Positions 39,696 through 49,162 of a stretch of 60,223 nt of DNA are shown here, piece after piece; position 1 is the first letter of the stretch; every line of letters begins with the position of its first letter. The notes under the pieces were generated by a model, which saw nothing but the letters and a program-made list of their open reading frames with translations, was not told the DNA's origin and did no database searches. This DNA comes from an uncultured Clostridia bacterium (GTDB lineage: Bacteria; Bacillota; Clostridia; TANB77; CAG-465). A program made the position numbers and the translations under genes. The stretch spans positions 1 to 60,223 of the forward strand of contig CALXEQ010000009.1 of the NCBI GenBank assembly GCA_944387375.1, read 5' to 3'.

Positions 39696-40358
39696 TTAAA
39701 TATTTTCTATTTGCCAATCTATTGGCTGTTTTCCATTTTCCTTTAAAAATTCATTTGCTTTTTTAAAATGATTACATCCAAAAAATCCATATCTAGCTGA
39801 AAAAGGGCTTGGGTGTGCACAAGTAAGTACCAAATGCTTTGGATTTGTAATTAGTGATGCTTTAGATTTTGCAAAATTTCCCCAAAGCATGAATACAACA
39901 GGTTCATCCTTTTTATTAACTTCTTCTATTATTTTATCTGTAAAAGCTTCCCATCCAATACCTCTATGTGATGCTGGCAAATCTTTTTGAACAGTAAGAA
40001 CTGAATTTAAAAGTAATACTCCTTGACGTGCCCATTTCATTAGATATCCATTATTTGGAATATAACATCCAAGTTCTTCATGAAGCTCTTTATATATATT
40101 TTGCAGTGATGGTGGTATTTTTATTCCTGGACATACAGAAAATGCCATCCCATGTGCCTCTCCAAGCCCATGATATGGATCTTGTCCTAATATTACGACC
40201 TTAACATTCTCATATGGTGTATATTTTAAAGCAGCAAATATATTTTTCTTATCTGGAAATATAGTATGCTCTTCATATGCCTTATATACAAATTCATGTA
40301 ATTTTTTATAATAATCTTTTTTACTTTCCTCTTCTATTATATCTTTAAAGTGATTCAT
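39696..40358 (-). CDS. ung: Uracil-DNA glycosylase
   Basis: Ung cuts uracil out of DNA. The 220-residue family-1 enzyme shows the catalytic water-activating motif GQDPYHGLGEAHGMAFSV, LLNSVLTV, and the DNA-intercalation loop HPSPFSARYGFFGC. The length is standard. AGGGGG lies before the start. It ends the recJ-rel-MBL-ung unit; in related Clostridia hemZ or hisS usually stands at this place. Confidence 0.97.
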   Translation of the reverse strand: MNHFKDIIEEESKKDYYKKLHEFVYKAYEEHTIFPDKKNIFAALKYTPYENVKVVILGQDPYHGLGEAHGMAFSVCPGIKIPPSLQNIYKELHEELGCYIPNNGYLMKWARQGVLLLNSVLTVQKDLPASHRGIGWEAFTDKIIEEVNKKDEPVVFMLWGNFAKSKASLITNPKHLVLTCAHPSPFSARYGFFGCNHFKKANEFLKENGKQPIDWQIENI

Positions 40359-40367
40359 ATTGTCCCC

Positions 40368-41042
40368 CTAAACTAAGTTATCTAAATTTATATTAAAAAA
40401 TACATTAGCACATCTATTTATTCTTTCATATATGTTTTTTAATTTAAATCCTGAACTTCCATGACCAGGATATATTACACATTCATTGTAATTTTTAAAT
40501 AATTTTACAATTGAATTTATAATATCTTTTGAGCTTCCTGATGCAAGATCTGTTCTTCCAAAAGAACTTTCAAATATAGTATCACCTGTAAATAGTATAT
40601 TATTATTTTCTATTAAATAGCAACAACTTCCTTTTGTATGTCCAGGTGTACTTATACATTTTATTTTTATACCATTAAAATCTATATATTCTCTATCATC
40701 TACAAATATAAATTTTTCTAAATCAAAAGTTTTTTGCTCTAGTCCAAATACACTTGCACAATTGTCTATTTTTTTCTCCAACATATCTTTCTCATTTTGG
40801 CTTACTATAACTTTTACGTCATATTTCTCCAATATTTTATACAGTGCAAGTATATGATCTGCATGTGCATGAGTTAAAAATACATATTTTAAATTTAAAT
40901 GCTCTTTTTCAATTTTTTCTTTAAAAAATTCAAACTTATCCGCTGGATCAATTATAGCTATATCGTTGTTATTATATAATATATATGAATTTGTAATGTG
41001 TCCTGTATTTCCAATTTCTATTTCATATTTTTCAAACCTCAT
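40368..41042 (-). CDS. Metallo-beta-lactamase-fold hydrolase (glyoxalase II-like)
   Basis: This 224-residue protein has the MBL metal motif THAHADHI, ISTPGHTKGSCC, LFTGDTIFESSFGRTDL and YPGHGS, as in the YcbL/GloB-like group downstream of rel in many Clostridia. It probably hydrolyses a thioester such as a glutathione-like or acyl-thiol substrate, but low-GC anaerobes lack glutathione, so the substrate is open. It starts immediately after the rel stop codon and ends 9 bases before ung. Confidence 0.9.
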   Translation of the reverse strand: MRFEKYEIEIGNTGHITNSYILYNNNDIAIIDPADKFEFFKEKIEKEHLNLKYVFLTHAHADHILALYKILEKYDVKVIVSQNEKDMLEKKIDNCASVFGLEQKTFDLEKFIFVDDREYIDFNGIKIKCISTPGHTKGSCCYLIENNNILFTGDTIFESSFGRTDLASGSSKDIINSIVKLFKNYNECVIYPGHGSSGFKLKNIYERINRCANVFFNINLDNLV

Positions 41043-43202
41043 TTACTTAATTCTCCTTACATCAAAGACACTATCTATTTTTCTTAAAGCTTTCATTACA
41101 GTCTGTAATGTATTTATATCTTTTATTGTTGCACTTAAATTTGTAATGTTTTCTCTTTCTGGTGTAACTTTAGTACTAATTTGAGTTATTTCTATTTTTA
41201 GCTCCTTCATTGTTTTTAAAATATCTGCAAGTACACCATCTCTATCATTTGCCTTTACTACAAGTCTTGCTGTAAACTCAGCATGAACTTGTTCTTTCCA
41301 TGATACCTTTATAGTTCTTGCTTCTGTGTCAAGTCCCTTTAAATTTTTACAATCACGTCTATGTATCGATATGCCATTTGCAAAAGTAATATATCCTATA
41401 ATATCATCTCCTGGTATTGGAGAACAACATTTGGCAAATTTAACTAGACAATTATCTATTCCTTCTACTTCTACTAAATCATTACTATTAGTCTTTCTCT
41501 TTTTGCTTACAACTTTAAGTTTTATATCTTCCTCTGTTGGAGTAATACTATCTTCATAAAATTCAACTATTTTATTTATAACCTTTACAGGAGAAATACT
41601 ACCAAATCCGATATTTTCATAGCAATCATCAAGTGTTTTACAATTAAATCTTTTTATTGCTGGCTCTACAAATTCATCTTTTAATAACTCATCTTTGGAA
41701 TACTTTTGTTTCCTTAATATTTTTTCAAATGCCTCTTTACCACTCTGAATATTTATTTCTCTACCTTCTTTTTTAAGAAAGCTTGTTATTTTATTTTTAG
41801 CACTAGTAGTCTTAACATATTTTAACCAATCTCTATTTGGTCCTTTAGCATTTTTACTTGTAACAATTTCAACTACATCTTTATTCTCAAGTTTAGTATT
41901 AAGTGTTACCATTCTACCATTAATTTTTGCTCCAACCATCTGTTCAGCTACTTTTTGATGTATTGCATAAGCAAAATCTATTGGTGTAGAACCTTTTGGC
42001 ATAGATTTTATTTCACCTTTTGGAGTAAATACAAAAACTTCCTCACCAAAAATCTCTGTCTTTATTTTATCCATATTTTCTGTATTATCTGCAAGTTCTT
42101 TTTGTATTTCAAGTGTCTTTCTAAGCCACATTATTTTTTTATCTGCCTCAGATATCTTCTTACTCTTCTCTTTATATGAAAAATGTGCCGCAATACCACG
42201 TTCAGCAACATTGTGCATATCCCATGTTCTTATTTGAATTTCAAAAGGTCTGCCACCCTCTCCAAAAACAGTAGTATGTAAAGATTGATACATATTAGTT
42301 TTTGGTACTGCAATATAATCTTTAAATCTACCTGGCATTGGTTTATACATATCATGTACTATTCCAAGAACACTATAACAGTCCTTAATAGAATTTACAA
42401 TAACACGAATTGCAATCAAATCAAACAAATCTTCAGCCTTACATGATTTTGCTTTCATCTTCTTATATATACTATAAAAATGTTTTGGTCTACCATAAAT
42501 TGTAGCCTCTATTCCCTGCTCTTTAAGCTTATCTGATACCTCTTTAATTCTAGCATCAATATATGCTTCTCTTTCTTCTTTTTTCTCATCTATTTGCTCT
42601 TTTATATTATGATATTCATCTGGAAGTAATATTCTAAATGATATATCTTCAAGCTCAGATTTTACATTAGACATACCAAGTCTATGAGCAATAGGTGCAT
42701 ATATTTCTAAACATTCTTTTGCAATTTGCTCTTTTATTGCATTATCTAAGCTTGACATTCTTCTCATATAAGACAGACGTTCAGCAATTTTTATTATAAC
42801 TACACGTATATCCTTTGCAATTGCCATAAACATATTTCTTAATACTTCTGGATTAGTAGCTATATTTATTTTATCATCTTTTTTATAATCCTCTTCTAAT
42901 TTTTTTAAATTAAGTATTAAATCTAGTGTCTCTTTTCCAGCTACAGATTCTGCTTCCTTATCATCAAAATCTTCAAAATCTGCAATTAAATATAGTATTG
43001 CTGCATATACTGATTTATCATCTAATCTCAAAGTTGCAACCTCGCTTGCAACTTCAACTACAAAATCTATTGCATTATCTTCTAATACTTTTTTATCCTT
43101 ATATTTTTCTAAAGCATATTCTATAACTTTTTTTAGTTCATCTTCATTATATTTTATATTTTCTTTTTCCAATACATTTTTTATTTTCTCTACATATTCC
43201 AT
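41043..43202 (-). CDS. relA: Rel/SpoT-family (p)ppGpp synthetase with degenerate hydrolase domain
   Basis: The 719-residue long RSH protein keeps the full layout: N-terminal HD-type region (1-190), synthetase (about 230-350), TGS (about 395-455), helical/zinc-finger region with CCSPIPGDDIIGY, and a C-terminal ACT domain. The synthetase has FYSIYKKM, FDLIAIRVIV, GRFKDYIAVPK and FEIQIRT, so it should make (p)ppGpp. In the hydrolase part the catalytic His-Asp of LHDVVED reads I73-A74 (YLIADFED), and the later DRLHNM reads E141-R-L-S-Y145-M. This suggests it cannot hydrolyse (p)ppGpp. It follows recJ by 14 bases. Confidence 0.95.
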   Translation of the reverse strand: MEYVEKIKNVLEKENIKYNEDELKKVIEYALEKYKDKKVLEDNAIDFVVEVASEVATLRLDDKSVYAAILYLIADFEDFDDKEAESVAGKETLDLILNLKKLEEDYKKDDKINIATNPEVLRNMFMAIAKDIRVVIIKIAERLSYMRRMSSLDNAIKEQIAKECLEIYAPIAHRLGMSNVKSELEDISFRILLPDEYHNIKEQIDEKKEEREAYIDARIKEVSDKLKEQGIEATIYGRPKHFYSIYKKMKAKSCKAEDLFDLIAIRVIVNSIKDCYSVLGIVHDMYKPMPGRFKDYIAVPKTNMYQSLHTTVFGEGGRPFEIQIRTWDMHNVAERGIAAHFSYKEKSKKISEADKKIMWLRKTLEIQKELADNTENMDKIKTEIFGEEVFVFTPKGEIKSMPKGSTPIDFAYAIHQKVAEQMVGAKINGRMVTLNTKLENKDVVEIVTSKNAKGPNRDWLKYVKTTSAKNKITSFLKKEGREINIQSGKEAFEKILRKQKYSKDELLKDEFVEPAIKRFNCKTLDDCYENIGFGSISPVKVINKIVEFYEDSITPTEEDIKLKVVSKKRKTNSNDLVEVEGIDNCLVKFAKCCSPIPGDDIIGYITFANGISIHRRDCKNLKGLDTEARTIKVSWKEQVHAEFTARLVVKANDRDGVLADILKTMKELKIEITQISTKVTPERENITNLSATIKDINTLQTVMKALRKIDSVFDVRRIK

Positions 43203-43216
43203 ATTTCTCTCCTCAC

Positions 43217-44902
43217 TTAAACCGACTTTTTAAAATCTTGAATTACTAATTGGATAGTTTTTGGAGTATTATAACTATTTAATTCTACATTTGCAACAAC
43301 ATCAATTTTATCTCCAATCCTTATTTCATCTCTTCTTGCACCAAGAGAAAAGCCAACTGCATCAATTAAACTCCTATCATCTTTTAATACTAATTTTAAA
43401 TGTTTATCGTCTTTAATAGTCCTTATTGCTGCGACCTTTAATCCTTTATATAAAAATATTGGGACCTGATTTGATTGTCCATAAGGCTTTAAAAATCTAA
43501 TATCTTTTATTATTTGAGCATTTAAATTTCTTCTAGAAATAATAGAATCTATGTTTATTATCTGTTCAGAAATTGTTTCTTTTCTACTTTCAACAACTTC
43601 TTCAAACTTCTTTATAAAAGCTTCTATATTTTCTTCTTTAATACTAAGACCAGCAGCAAGCTCATGACCACCAAACTGTATTAATAAATCTTTACATTCT
43701 CCTAGAGCATCATATAAAGAAAAACCTGCAGGGCATCTTCCTGAGCCCCTTATGAAACCATGTTCCTTTGTAAGTAATATTACAGGCTTATAATACATAT
43801 TAACTAATCTTGATGCTACTATTCCTATAACACCATTATGCCAAGAACTATTATATAGCACTATACTATTTTTATTTTCTAAATTCTCTTTTTCAATTAG
43901 TTCTAATGCTTGATTAAAAATTAAAGACTCCACATTTTTTCTTTCTTGATTTAACTCATCTAATTCTACTGCTATTTTCTCTGCTTTTTGACTATCTGTT
44001 TCAAGTAATAATTTTACAGCAGCAGAAGCATTCCCCATTCTACCACAAGCATTAATTCTTGGAGCCATACCAAATGACACCATCATACTATCTATATCTT
44101 TATAATTTACAATCTTTAGCAATTCTTTCAATCCTAAATTTTTAGTTTTTTCCATCATCTTTAAACCATATTTAGATATGATCCTATTTTCTCCTACAAG
44201 AGGTACTATATCTGAAATTGTACCAATAGATACAATATCTAAATATTTTAAATAGCTTTCTTCTGGTAAATTATACTTTTTAGCTATTGCCATTAAACAT
44301 TTAAATGCTACTCCAACTCCTGCAAGCATTTTAAATTTAGATTTATCATCTTTTCTTTTTGGGTTAACTACCGCATATGCGTTAGGAAGCTTATCTGTAC
44401 ATTCATGATGATCTGTAATACAAACATCAAGTCCTAATTTCTTTGCATATTCAATTTCATCTATAGCAGTTATGCCACAATCTACTGTAATTATTAAAGT
44501 TACTCCACTTTCTTTTATTTCCTCTAAAGCATTATTGTTTATACCATATCCTTCAACTAATCTATCAGGTAAATAATACATAATATCTAATCCTAGCTTT
44601 GTTAAAAATTTATACATTATTGTAATACTTGTTATACCATCGACATCATAATCTCCATATATGCATATTTTTTCATTTCTTTTTATTGCAATATCTATTC
44701 TTTCAACAATCTTTTCCATATCTTTTATATCATATGGATCATATAAATCATCTATTGTTCCATTTAAAAACATATCTATATCTTTAAATTCTATATCTCT
44801 AGATATTAAAAGTTTTGCCATAATATCTGATACATTATATGTAGATTTTATTTTCTCTATTTGCTTTTCATCATACTTTCTTAAGCACCATGTCTTTTGC
44901 AT
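43217..44902 (-). CDS. recJ: Single-strand-specific DNA exonuclease RecJ
   Basis: RecJ degrades single-stranded DNA 5' to 3' in recombination and mismatch repair. The 561-residue protein is a DHH phosphoesterase with IYGDYDVDGITS, TVDCGITAIDE, ITDHHECTDKLP and a DHHA1 part with GGHELAAGLSI and RGSGR. A C-terminal OB-fold (about 450-561) completes it. It is short but full for clostridial RecJ. It starts the recJ-rel-MBL-ung unit with GGGAGG before the ATG. Confidence 0.96.
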   Translation of the reverse strand: MQKTWCLRKYDEKQIEKIKSTYNVSDIMAKLLISRDIEFKDIDMFLNGTIDDLYDPYDIKDMEKIVERIDIAIKRNEKICIYGDYDVDGITSITIMYKFLTKLGLDIMYYLPDRLVEGYGINNNALEEIKESGVTLIITVDCGITAIDEIEYAKKLGLDVCITDHHECTDKLPNAYAVVNPKRKDDKSKFKMLAGVGVAFKCLMAIAKKYNLPEESYLKYLDIVSIGTISDIVPLVGENRIISKYGLKMMEKTKNLGLKELLKIVNYKDIDSMMVSFGMAPRINACGRMGNASAAVKLLLETDSQKAEKIAVELDELNQERKNVESLIFNQALELIEKENLENKNSIVLYNSSWHNGVIGIVASRLVNMYYKPVILLTKEHGFIRGSGRCPAGFSLYDALGECKDLLIQFGGHELAAGLSIKEENIEAFIKKFEEVVESRKETISEQIINIDSIISRRNLNAQIIKDIRFLKPYGQSNQVPIFLYKGLKVAAIRTIKDDKHLKLVLKDDRSLIDAVGFSLGARRDEIRIGDKIDVVANVELNSYNTPKTIQLVIQDFKKSV

Positions 44903-44941
44903 ATTTACCTCCCTTTAAAAAAATAAATTACTAACACCTAT

Positions 44942-44970
44942 ATTTTACTACAAATATATATAAATTGGAA
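44942..44970 (-). promoter_or_regulatory. Possible promoter of the recJ-rel operon
   Basis: TTCCAA, 17 bases, TAAAAT on the minus strand, about 40 bases before recJ. The -35 is weak. Confidence 0.45.
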
Positions 44971-44983
44971 GATAAAAAGCATG

Positions 44984-45019
44984 AAAAAAAGATATACCTC
45001 AAACTATAGGTATATCTTT
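44984..45019 (-). terminator. Terminator of the membrane-anchored protein gene at 45026
   Basis: AAAGATATACCT and AGGTATATCTTT form a 12-bp perfect stem with an 8-base loop on the minus strand, followed by TTTT. Confidence 0.85.
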
Positions 45020-45025
45020 AATCTA

Positions 45026-46234
45026 TTATCTTGAAACTTTTATTAATATAGCAACAACTTTTGATGCATCTGATGGTTTAGATAAATCATCATTTCTAAA
45101 TTTAAGTTGAATAGTTACATCTTCTATTTGATAAATATTTGTTAATGTAGATTCATCATCTGAATAATATTGTTTTGCTGGACTTCCAAGCAATTCTTCA
45201 ACTTTTAAATACTGTGTTCCAATTTCTATTCCTTTATATATCTTTATATTTCCGCCTCTATTTACATCTGTAGATAAAGCTGTTATATATCCATCTCCAA
45301 TCTCACTTACACTTGCTTTAGCATTATATACATAAGCACTATATTTTGATACTTGCATTTCATATAAAGATACAATTGTAAAATAATTAGCATCCATTTT
45401 TTGTGTTAAATATTTTGAATCAACTGTTAATCCATCAATGTTACTTACTTTAATTGGTAATGTATACTCGTTATTATTTATTGTAACTGTATTTAATGCA
45501 TCTTTTTGTATATCGTCTATTTTATCTATAAACTCAAAACTTTCAAATACTTTATCCTCATCTGTATAACTAAACTCATCTGGATTTGCTTTATATGTTA
45601 GAGAATAAACTGTTTCATCTTTTATAGTTAGTATTCTTTCAGCAGTCATTCCATTTTCTGTATATGCAAACTTAACTGCAAGTTGTCCTCCAAATAAAGA
45701 ATATGTTACATTAATATCTGATACTTTTTCTGGAACTATAGTTTGTTGAACTTTTTTTCCGTTTTCCTCTACTTCTATAACTTTTGTTTCTGCTTCTATA
45801 AGCTCTTGTGTTAGTGCATCTTTTTGCTTTTGGATATGATCAATATCTGACTGTGAAACATCTATTTTTCCCACTCTTAAAACTATAGTTGTAGATTTTG
45901 ATGGATCTTTAATTGTTGAAATATATGTTCCATCGTCACTTTCTTCATCTTCTGGAGTTGACATTGCACTTAAATATCCAAATCTTACACCAAGTTCATC
46001 ATTTCTATATTCTTTTAGACCATTAGCAAGAGGTGTCATTTCTTCTCCAACAGAATCCTCATCTACAAACACTTCACCTTCTGTATAATCCTCATATAAT
46101 TGAACTTCCACAGGAGGCTGATTATTTTTTTGAAGTAACCAAATTGTTAAAAATGTAGCCACTCCTATAACAATTAATATTGCAAATACTATTAAAACTA
46201 TAGCTATTTTAGAAATTCCTTTTTTACTTTCCAT
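45026..46234 (-). CDS. Membrane-anchored extracytoplasmic protein, unknown
   Basis: I do not recognise a named family in this 402-residue protein. A short basic head and one membrane helix (about 8-30, IAIVLIVFAILIVIGVATFL) precede a large extracytoplasmic part rich in acidic residues. Two repeated-looking beta regions can be seen: 60-200 with LGVRFGYLSAMSTP and VTYSLFGGQLAVKF, and 235-395 with NNEYTLPIKVSNIDG and LGSPAKQYYSDDE. The second resembles small DUF4825-type lipoprotein-like modules. The ATG at 46234 has GGAGGG before it. It follows rdgB by 82 bases. Confidence 0.75.
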   Translation of the reverse strand: MESKKGISKIAIVLIVFAILIVIGVATFLTIWLLQKNNQPPVEVQLYEDYTEGEVFVDEDSVGEEMTPLANGLKEYRNDELGVRFGYLSAMSTPEDEESDDGTYISTIKDPSKSTTIVLRVGKIDVSQSDIDHIQKQKDALTQELIEAETKVIEVEENGKKVQQTIVPEKVSDINVTYSLFGGQLAVKFAYTENGMTAERILTIKDETVYSLTYKANPDEFSYTDEDKVFESFEFIDKIDDIQKDALNTVTINNNEYTLPIKVSNIDGLTVDSKYLTQKMDANYFTIVSLYEMQVSKYSAYVYNAKASVSEIGDGYITALSTDVNRGGNIKIYKGIEIGTQYLKVEELLGSPAKQYYSDDESTLTNIYQIEDVTIQLKFRNDDLSKPSDASKVVAILIKVSR

Positions 46235-46316
46235 ATATTCCCTCCACACTTATATATTTTATAGTATATCATAAATAAAGAAAAATAAATATAATTTTAC
46301 TTATTTTTAATATTTT

Positions 46317-46916
46317 TTAAATATTAGATAAATATTTAGTTAATTTATCTACTGCTATTTTTCTTGCACTATATTTTTCTTTTTCTTTGATAGACATTTG
46401 TGCTAATGTCTTTTTTTCATCCTCTATATAAAATATAGGGTCAAAGCCAAAACCATTTTCTCCTATTGCTTTATCTGGTATTTTTCCTTCAATCTCGCCT
46501 AAAAAAGTAGTTAATTTTCCATTTTTTTCTATTAATGCAATAACTGTTTGCCATACTACTTTTCTATTAGTATTATCTTTCATTTTTTCTAAAATAAAAC
46601 TATTTCTTTCTACATCTGTTACATCTTTTTTTAATTCTTCTACAGCAGCTCTTTTAGTCTTAACACCAGGATAACCACCAAGTGCATCTATACAAATTCC
46701 AGAATCTTCTGCTATAATATATGAATCATCTTTTATATAGTTTTTAATAGAATTAGCCTTTATTATAGCGTTTTCCTCAAATGTGTTCCCATTTTCCTCT
46801 ACATCTAAATCGATTATTCCTGCTTCTTTTTGTGATAATATATTATATCCTTTTATATATCTTTTTAATTCTTCTATTTTTCCTTTATTATTAGTAGCCA
46901 TTATTATTCTTACCAT
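46317..46916 (-). CDS. rdgB: XTP/dITP pyrophosphatase (RdgB/HAM1)
   Basis: RdgB removes deaminated purine nucleotides (XTP, dITP) to monophosphates. The 199-residue protein has the opening RIIMATNNKGKIEEL, the substrate loop EENGNTFEENAIIKA, AEDSGICIDALGGYPGVKT and GFGFDPIFY with ARKIAVDKL at the end. The ATG at 46916 is chosen because AAAGGTGG stands before it; the GTG at 46925 is within that site. It lies 51 bases after the flavoprotein gene, behind a terminator. Confidence 0.95.
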   Translation of the reverse strand: MVRIIMATNNKGKIEELKRYIKGYNILSQKEAGIIDLDVEENGNTFEENAIIKANSIKNYIKDDSYIIAEDSGICIDALGGYPGVKTKRAAVEELKKDVTDVERNSFILEKMKDNTNRKVVWQTVIALIEKNGKLTTFLGEIEGKIPDKAIGENGFGFDPIFYIEDEKKTLAQMSIKEKEKYSARKIAVDKLTKYLSNI

Positions 46917-46939
46917 TTTACCCACCTTTTTTATTATAT

Positions 46940-46969
46940 CATAAAAGGTAAGATTATTTCATCTTACCT
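46940..46969 (-). terminator. Terminator of the flavoprotein gene
   Basis: AGGTAAGAT and ATCTTACCT form a perfect 9-bp stem around a 6-base loop on the minus strand, then TTTATG. It overlaps the flavoprotein stop codon. Confidence 0.78.
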
Positions 46970-48419
46970 AAACTTTATTTAATTTTTCATCCAATACTCT
47001 TGCCATATGAACACCAGAGCAAGAAGCCATCATAAGCCCTCTTGTCATACCTCCACCATCTCCTATAGAATAAAGATTTTTAACACTAGTCTCAAAGTCA
47101 TTTGTTATTTTTACTTTATTGCTATAAAATTTAATTTCTGGTCCATATAATAGATTATCTGGTGCACCAAATCCTTCTATAATTTTATCCATAGACTGTA
47201 TAAATTCAAGAATGTTTGTCATAGTTCTATACCCAACAGCAAAAGTTAAATCTCCTGGTTCTACATTCTTTAGAGTTGGTACAACAGTATTTTTATCCAG
47301 TTCTTCCTTCCACGTTCTTTTTCCTCTATATATGTCGCCAAGACGCTGAACGAGTATTCTTCCAGCACCAAGTTCATTTAAATTTTTAGCAATGTTTCTA
47401 CCATAATCTATAGGTTTATTAAATGGATAATTAAAATTATGTGATACAAGTATCGCAAGATTAGTATTAGTACTTTTCCTTTCTTTGTATGAATGGCCAT
47501 TAACAAGTGTTATGTTTTCATCATATACCTCTGTCGATACAAATCCACTTGGATTTTGACAAAATGTTCTTACCTTGTCTTTATATCTTCCTACACGTCC
47601 AATAAATTTTCCTTCATACATATACTTATTAATATCTTTCATAACTTCATCTGGAAGCTCATATCTTATACCGATATCTACTGTTCCTGCTTCAGTTTGA
47701 ATAGCATATTTATCACATATATCAACAAGCCAATTAGCTCCTTTTCTACCAACTGCTAAAACAACACAAGAAGAATATATATCTTTAATATTATCTCTAT
47801 TTAAAACATAGTCTTGTGATGATTCTACTTTTACTCCCTTTACCACATTATCTTCTACAATTAAGTCTTTTACTACAGTATCAAACATAATATCTACGCC
47901 ATTTTCTAGTAGATAATCTTGTAATTTGTGATATAGTATATGACTTTTTTCTGTTCCTAGATGTCTTATAGGGATATCTATTAAAGTTATATTTTCTTTT
48001 TTAGCTTTCTTACATATCTTTTCTACTTCTTTTTTATACTCTGTTCCTTCTAATTTTTTATCTGCTCCAAACCTTAAATATACTTTATCCGTATAATCTA
48101 TAAGCTCTTTTGTCTTGTCCACTCCTATATATTCATGTAATATTCCACCAATATGAATATCATCATCATCTTTGTTATATAATGAAAGTTTTCCATCAGA
48201 AAAAGCACCTGCTCCAGAAAAACCACACGTAATATTACACATTGGTTTACAATGAATACATTTTCCTGTTTTTTCAATAGGACAATATCTATCTTCTACT
48301 CTTTTGCCTTGCTCTATTAGCAATACCTTTTTATTGCTCTTTTTTGCAATAAACTCATAAGCCAGAAAAATCGCACTAGGTCCTGCTCCTACTACTACCA
48401 CGTCATAATAATTATTCAT
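46968..48419 (-). CDS. FAD-dependent dehydrogenase of the COG2509 group
   Basis: The 483-residue protein opens with the FAD-binding loop VVVVGAGPSAIFLAYEF and has KVLLIEQGK (the ribose-binding Glu). A cysteine-rich block follows: CPIEKTGKCIHCKPMCNITC, then GFSGAGAFSDGKL. LAVGRKGANWL and YSIGDGGGMTRGLMMASCSG (the second FAD motif) close the fold. This matches the uncharacterised NAD(P)/FAD oxidoreductase group widespread in Clostridia. The five closely spaced Cys may bind metal or a cluster. The ATG at 48419 has GGAGG 8 bases before it. Substrate unknown. Confidence 0.88.
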   Translation of the reverse strand: MNNYYDVVVVGAGPSAIFLAYEFIAKKSNKKVLLIEQGKRVEDRYCPIEKTGKCIHCKPMCNITCGFSGAGAFSDGKLSLYNKDDDDIHIGGILHEYIGVDKTKELIDYTDKVYLRFGADKKLEGTEYKKEVEKICKKAKKENITLIDIPIRHLGTEKSHILYHKLQDYLLENGVDIMFDTVVKDLIVEDNVVKGVKVESSQDYVLNRDNIKDIYSSCVVLAVGRKGANWLVDICDKYAIQTEAGTVDIGIRYELPDEVMKDINKYMYEGKFIGRVGRYKDKVRTFCQNPSGFVSTEVYDENITLVNGHSYKERKSTNTNLAILVSHNFNYPFNKPIDYGRNIAKNLNELGAGRILVQRLGDIYRGKRTWKEELDKNTVVPTLKNVEPGDLTFAVGYRTMTNILEFIQSMDKIIEGFGAPDNLLYGPEIKFYSNKVKITNDFETSVKNLYSIGDGGGMTRGLMMASCSGVHMARVLDEKLNKV

Positions 48420-48447
48420 GACATACACCTCCTTTTTTTACACTGGT

Positions 48448-48476
48448 AATATACCACAATTTTTACTAAAAATCAA
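48448..48476 (-). promoter_or_regulatory. Promoter of the flavoprotein gene
   Basis: TTGATT, 17 bases, TATATT on the minus strand, 28 bases before the start. Confidence 0.65.
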
Positions 48477-48477
48477 G

Positions 48478-48510
48478 AAAAAAATGAATCCTATACAAAA
48501 GATTCATTTT
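48478..48510. terminator. Terminator of the gene at 48519
   Basis: AAAATGAATC and GATTCATTTT form a perfect 10-bp stem around a 10-base loop, with T-runs on both strands. It mainly serves the minus-strand gene at 48519. Confidence 0.75.
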
Positions 48511-48518
48511 TATTATAA

Positions 48519-49070
48519 TTAATTGTTAGTAATTCTTTTTGAAGACAAAATAACCTTTGACATTTCATTATTATATCTAGAAAATACTACTCCAAAATAT
48601 ATATCATCTTCATTATCTATGTACTTTGATATTTTCCAATAATTATTTTCTTTAGGTTTGTAATTTTCATTTTTATAATTTCCTCCTAAAACATTCCAAA
48701 CCTCATTGACCTTTTTCATTCTTTCTCCAGTATCTTCTTGTCCAACATATAATTCTATATCTGAAAAATTTGCTACTATATATTCTATAATTCCCTTAGT
48801 ATTAGTTTTTATACTAAGTTCTTCAAAATTATAATTACATTCATCTACATTTGTATCAATTGGTGTATATTTAGATAAATCTATACTACTAATATTCATG
48901 CCAAGTTTTATATTATCAATAGCTACAGCGTCAAGTTCAGTACTTTTTACAGAATAATCACTATCATAAAAATAAAATTTAGTAAAGCTTACAGTACCAA
49001 AAAATATAGCAACTAAAATACCAATATAAATAAATGATTTTAAAAGGAATTTTCTCTTTCCATTTTTCAT
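48519..49070 (-). CDS. Small membrane-anchored protein, unknown
   Basis: I do not recognise this 183-residue protein. A basic head (MKNGKRKFLLK) and one membrane helix (about 9-31) lead into an extracytoplasmic domain of about 150 residues with mixed beta segments. KLGMNISSIDLSKYTPIDTN and KTNTKGIIEYIVANFSD look like a small substrate-binding or DUF4825/copper-amine-oxidase-like module, but this is only a likeness. The single Cys (CNY) is not in a lipobox. It is a single-gene unit with its own promoter and terminator. Confidence 0.72.
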   Translation of the reverse strand: MKNGKRKFLLKSFIYIGILVAIFFGTVSFTKFYFYDSDYSVKSTELDAVAIDNIKLGMNISSIDLSKYTPIDTNVDECNYNFEELSIKTNTKGIIEYIVANFSDIELYVGQEDTGERMKKVNEVWNVLGGNYKNENYKPKENNYWKISKYIDNEDDIYFGVVFSRYNNEMSKVILSSKRITNN

Positions 49071-49099
49071 ATGTTATCCCTTTCCTTCAGAATAATTAA

Positions 49100-49128
49100 A
49101 TTATATATCATTGTACACATTTAATCAA
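49100..49128 (-). promoter_or_regulatory. Promoter of the small membrane protein gene
   Basis: TTGATT, 17 bases, TATAAT on the minus strand, 29 bases before the start. Confidence 0.7.
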
Positions 49129-49162
49129 TATATAAATTTATTTTGTATAAATAATTTTACAT

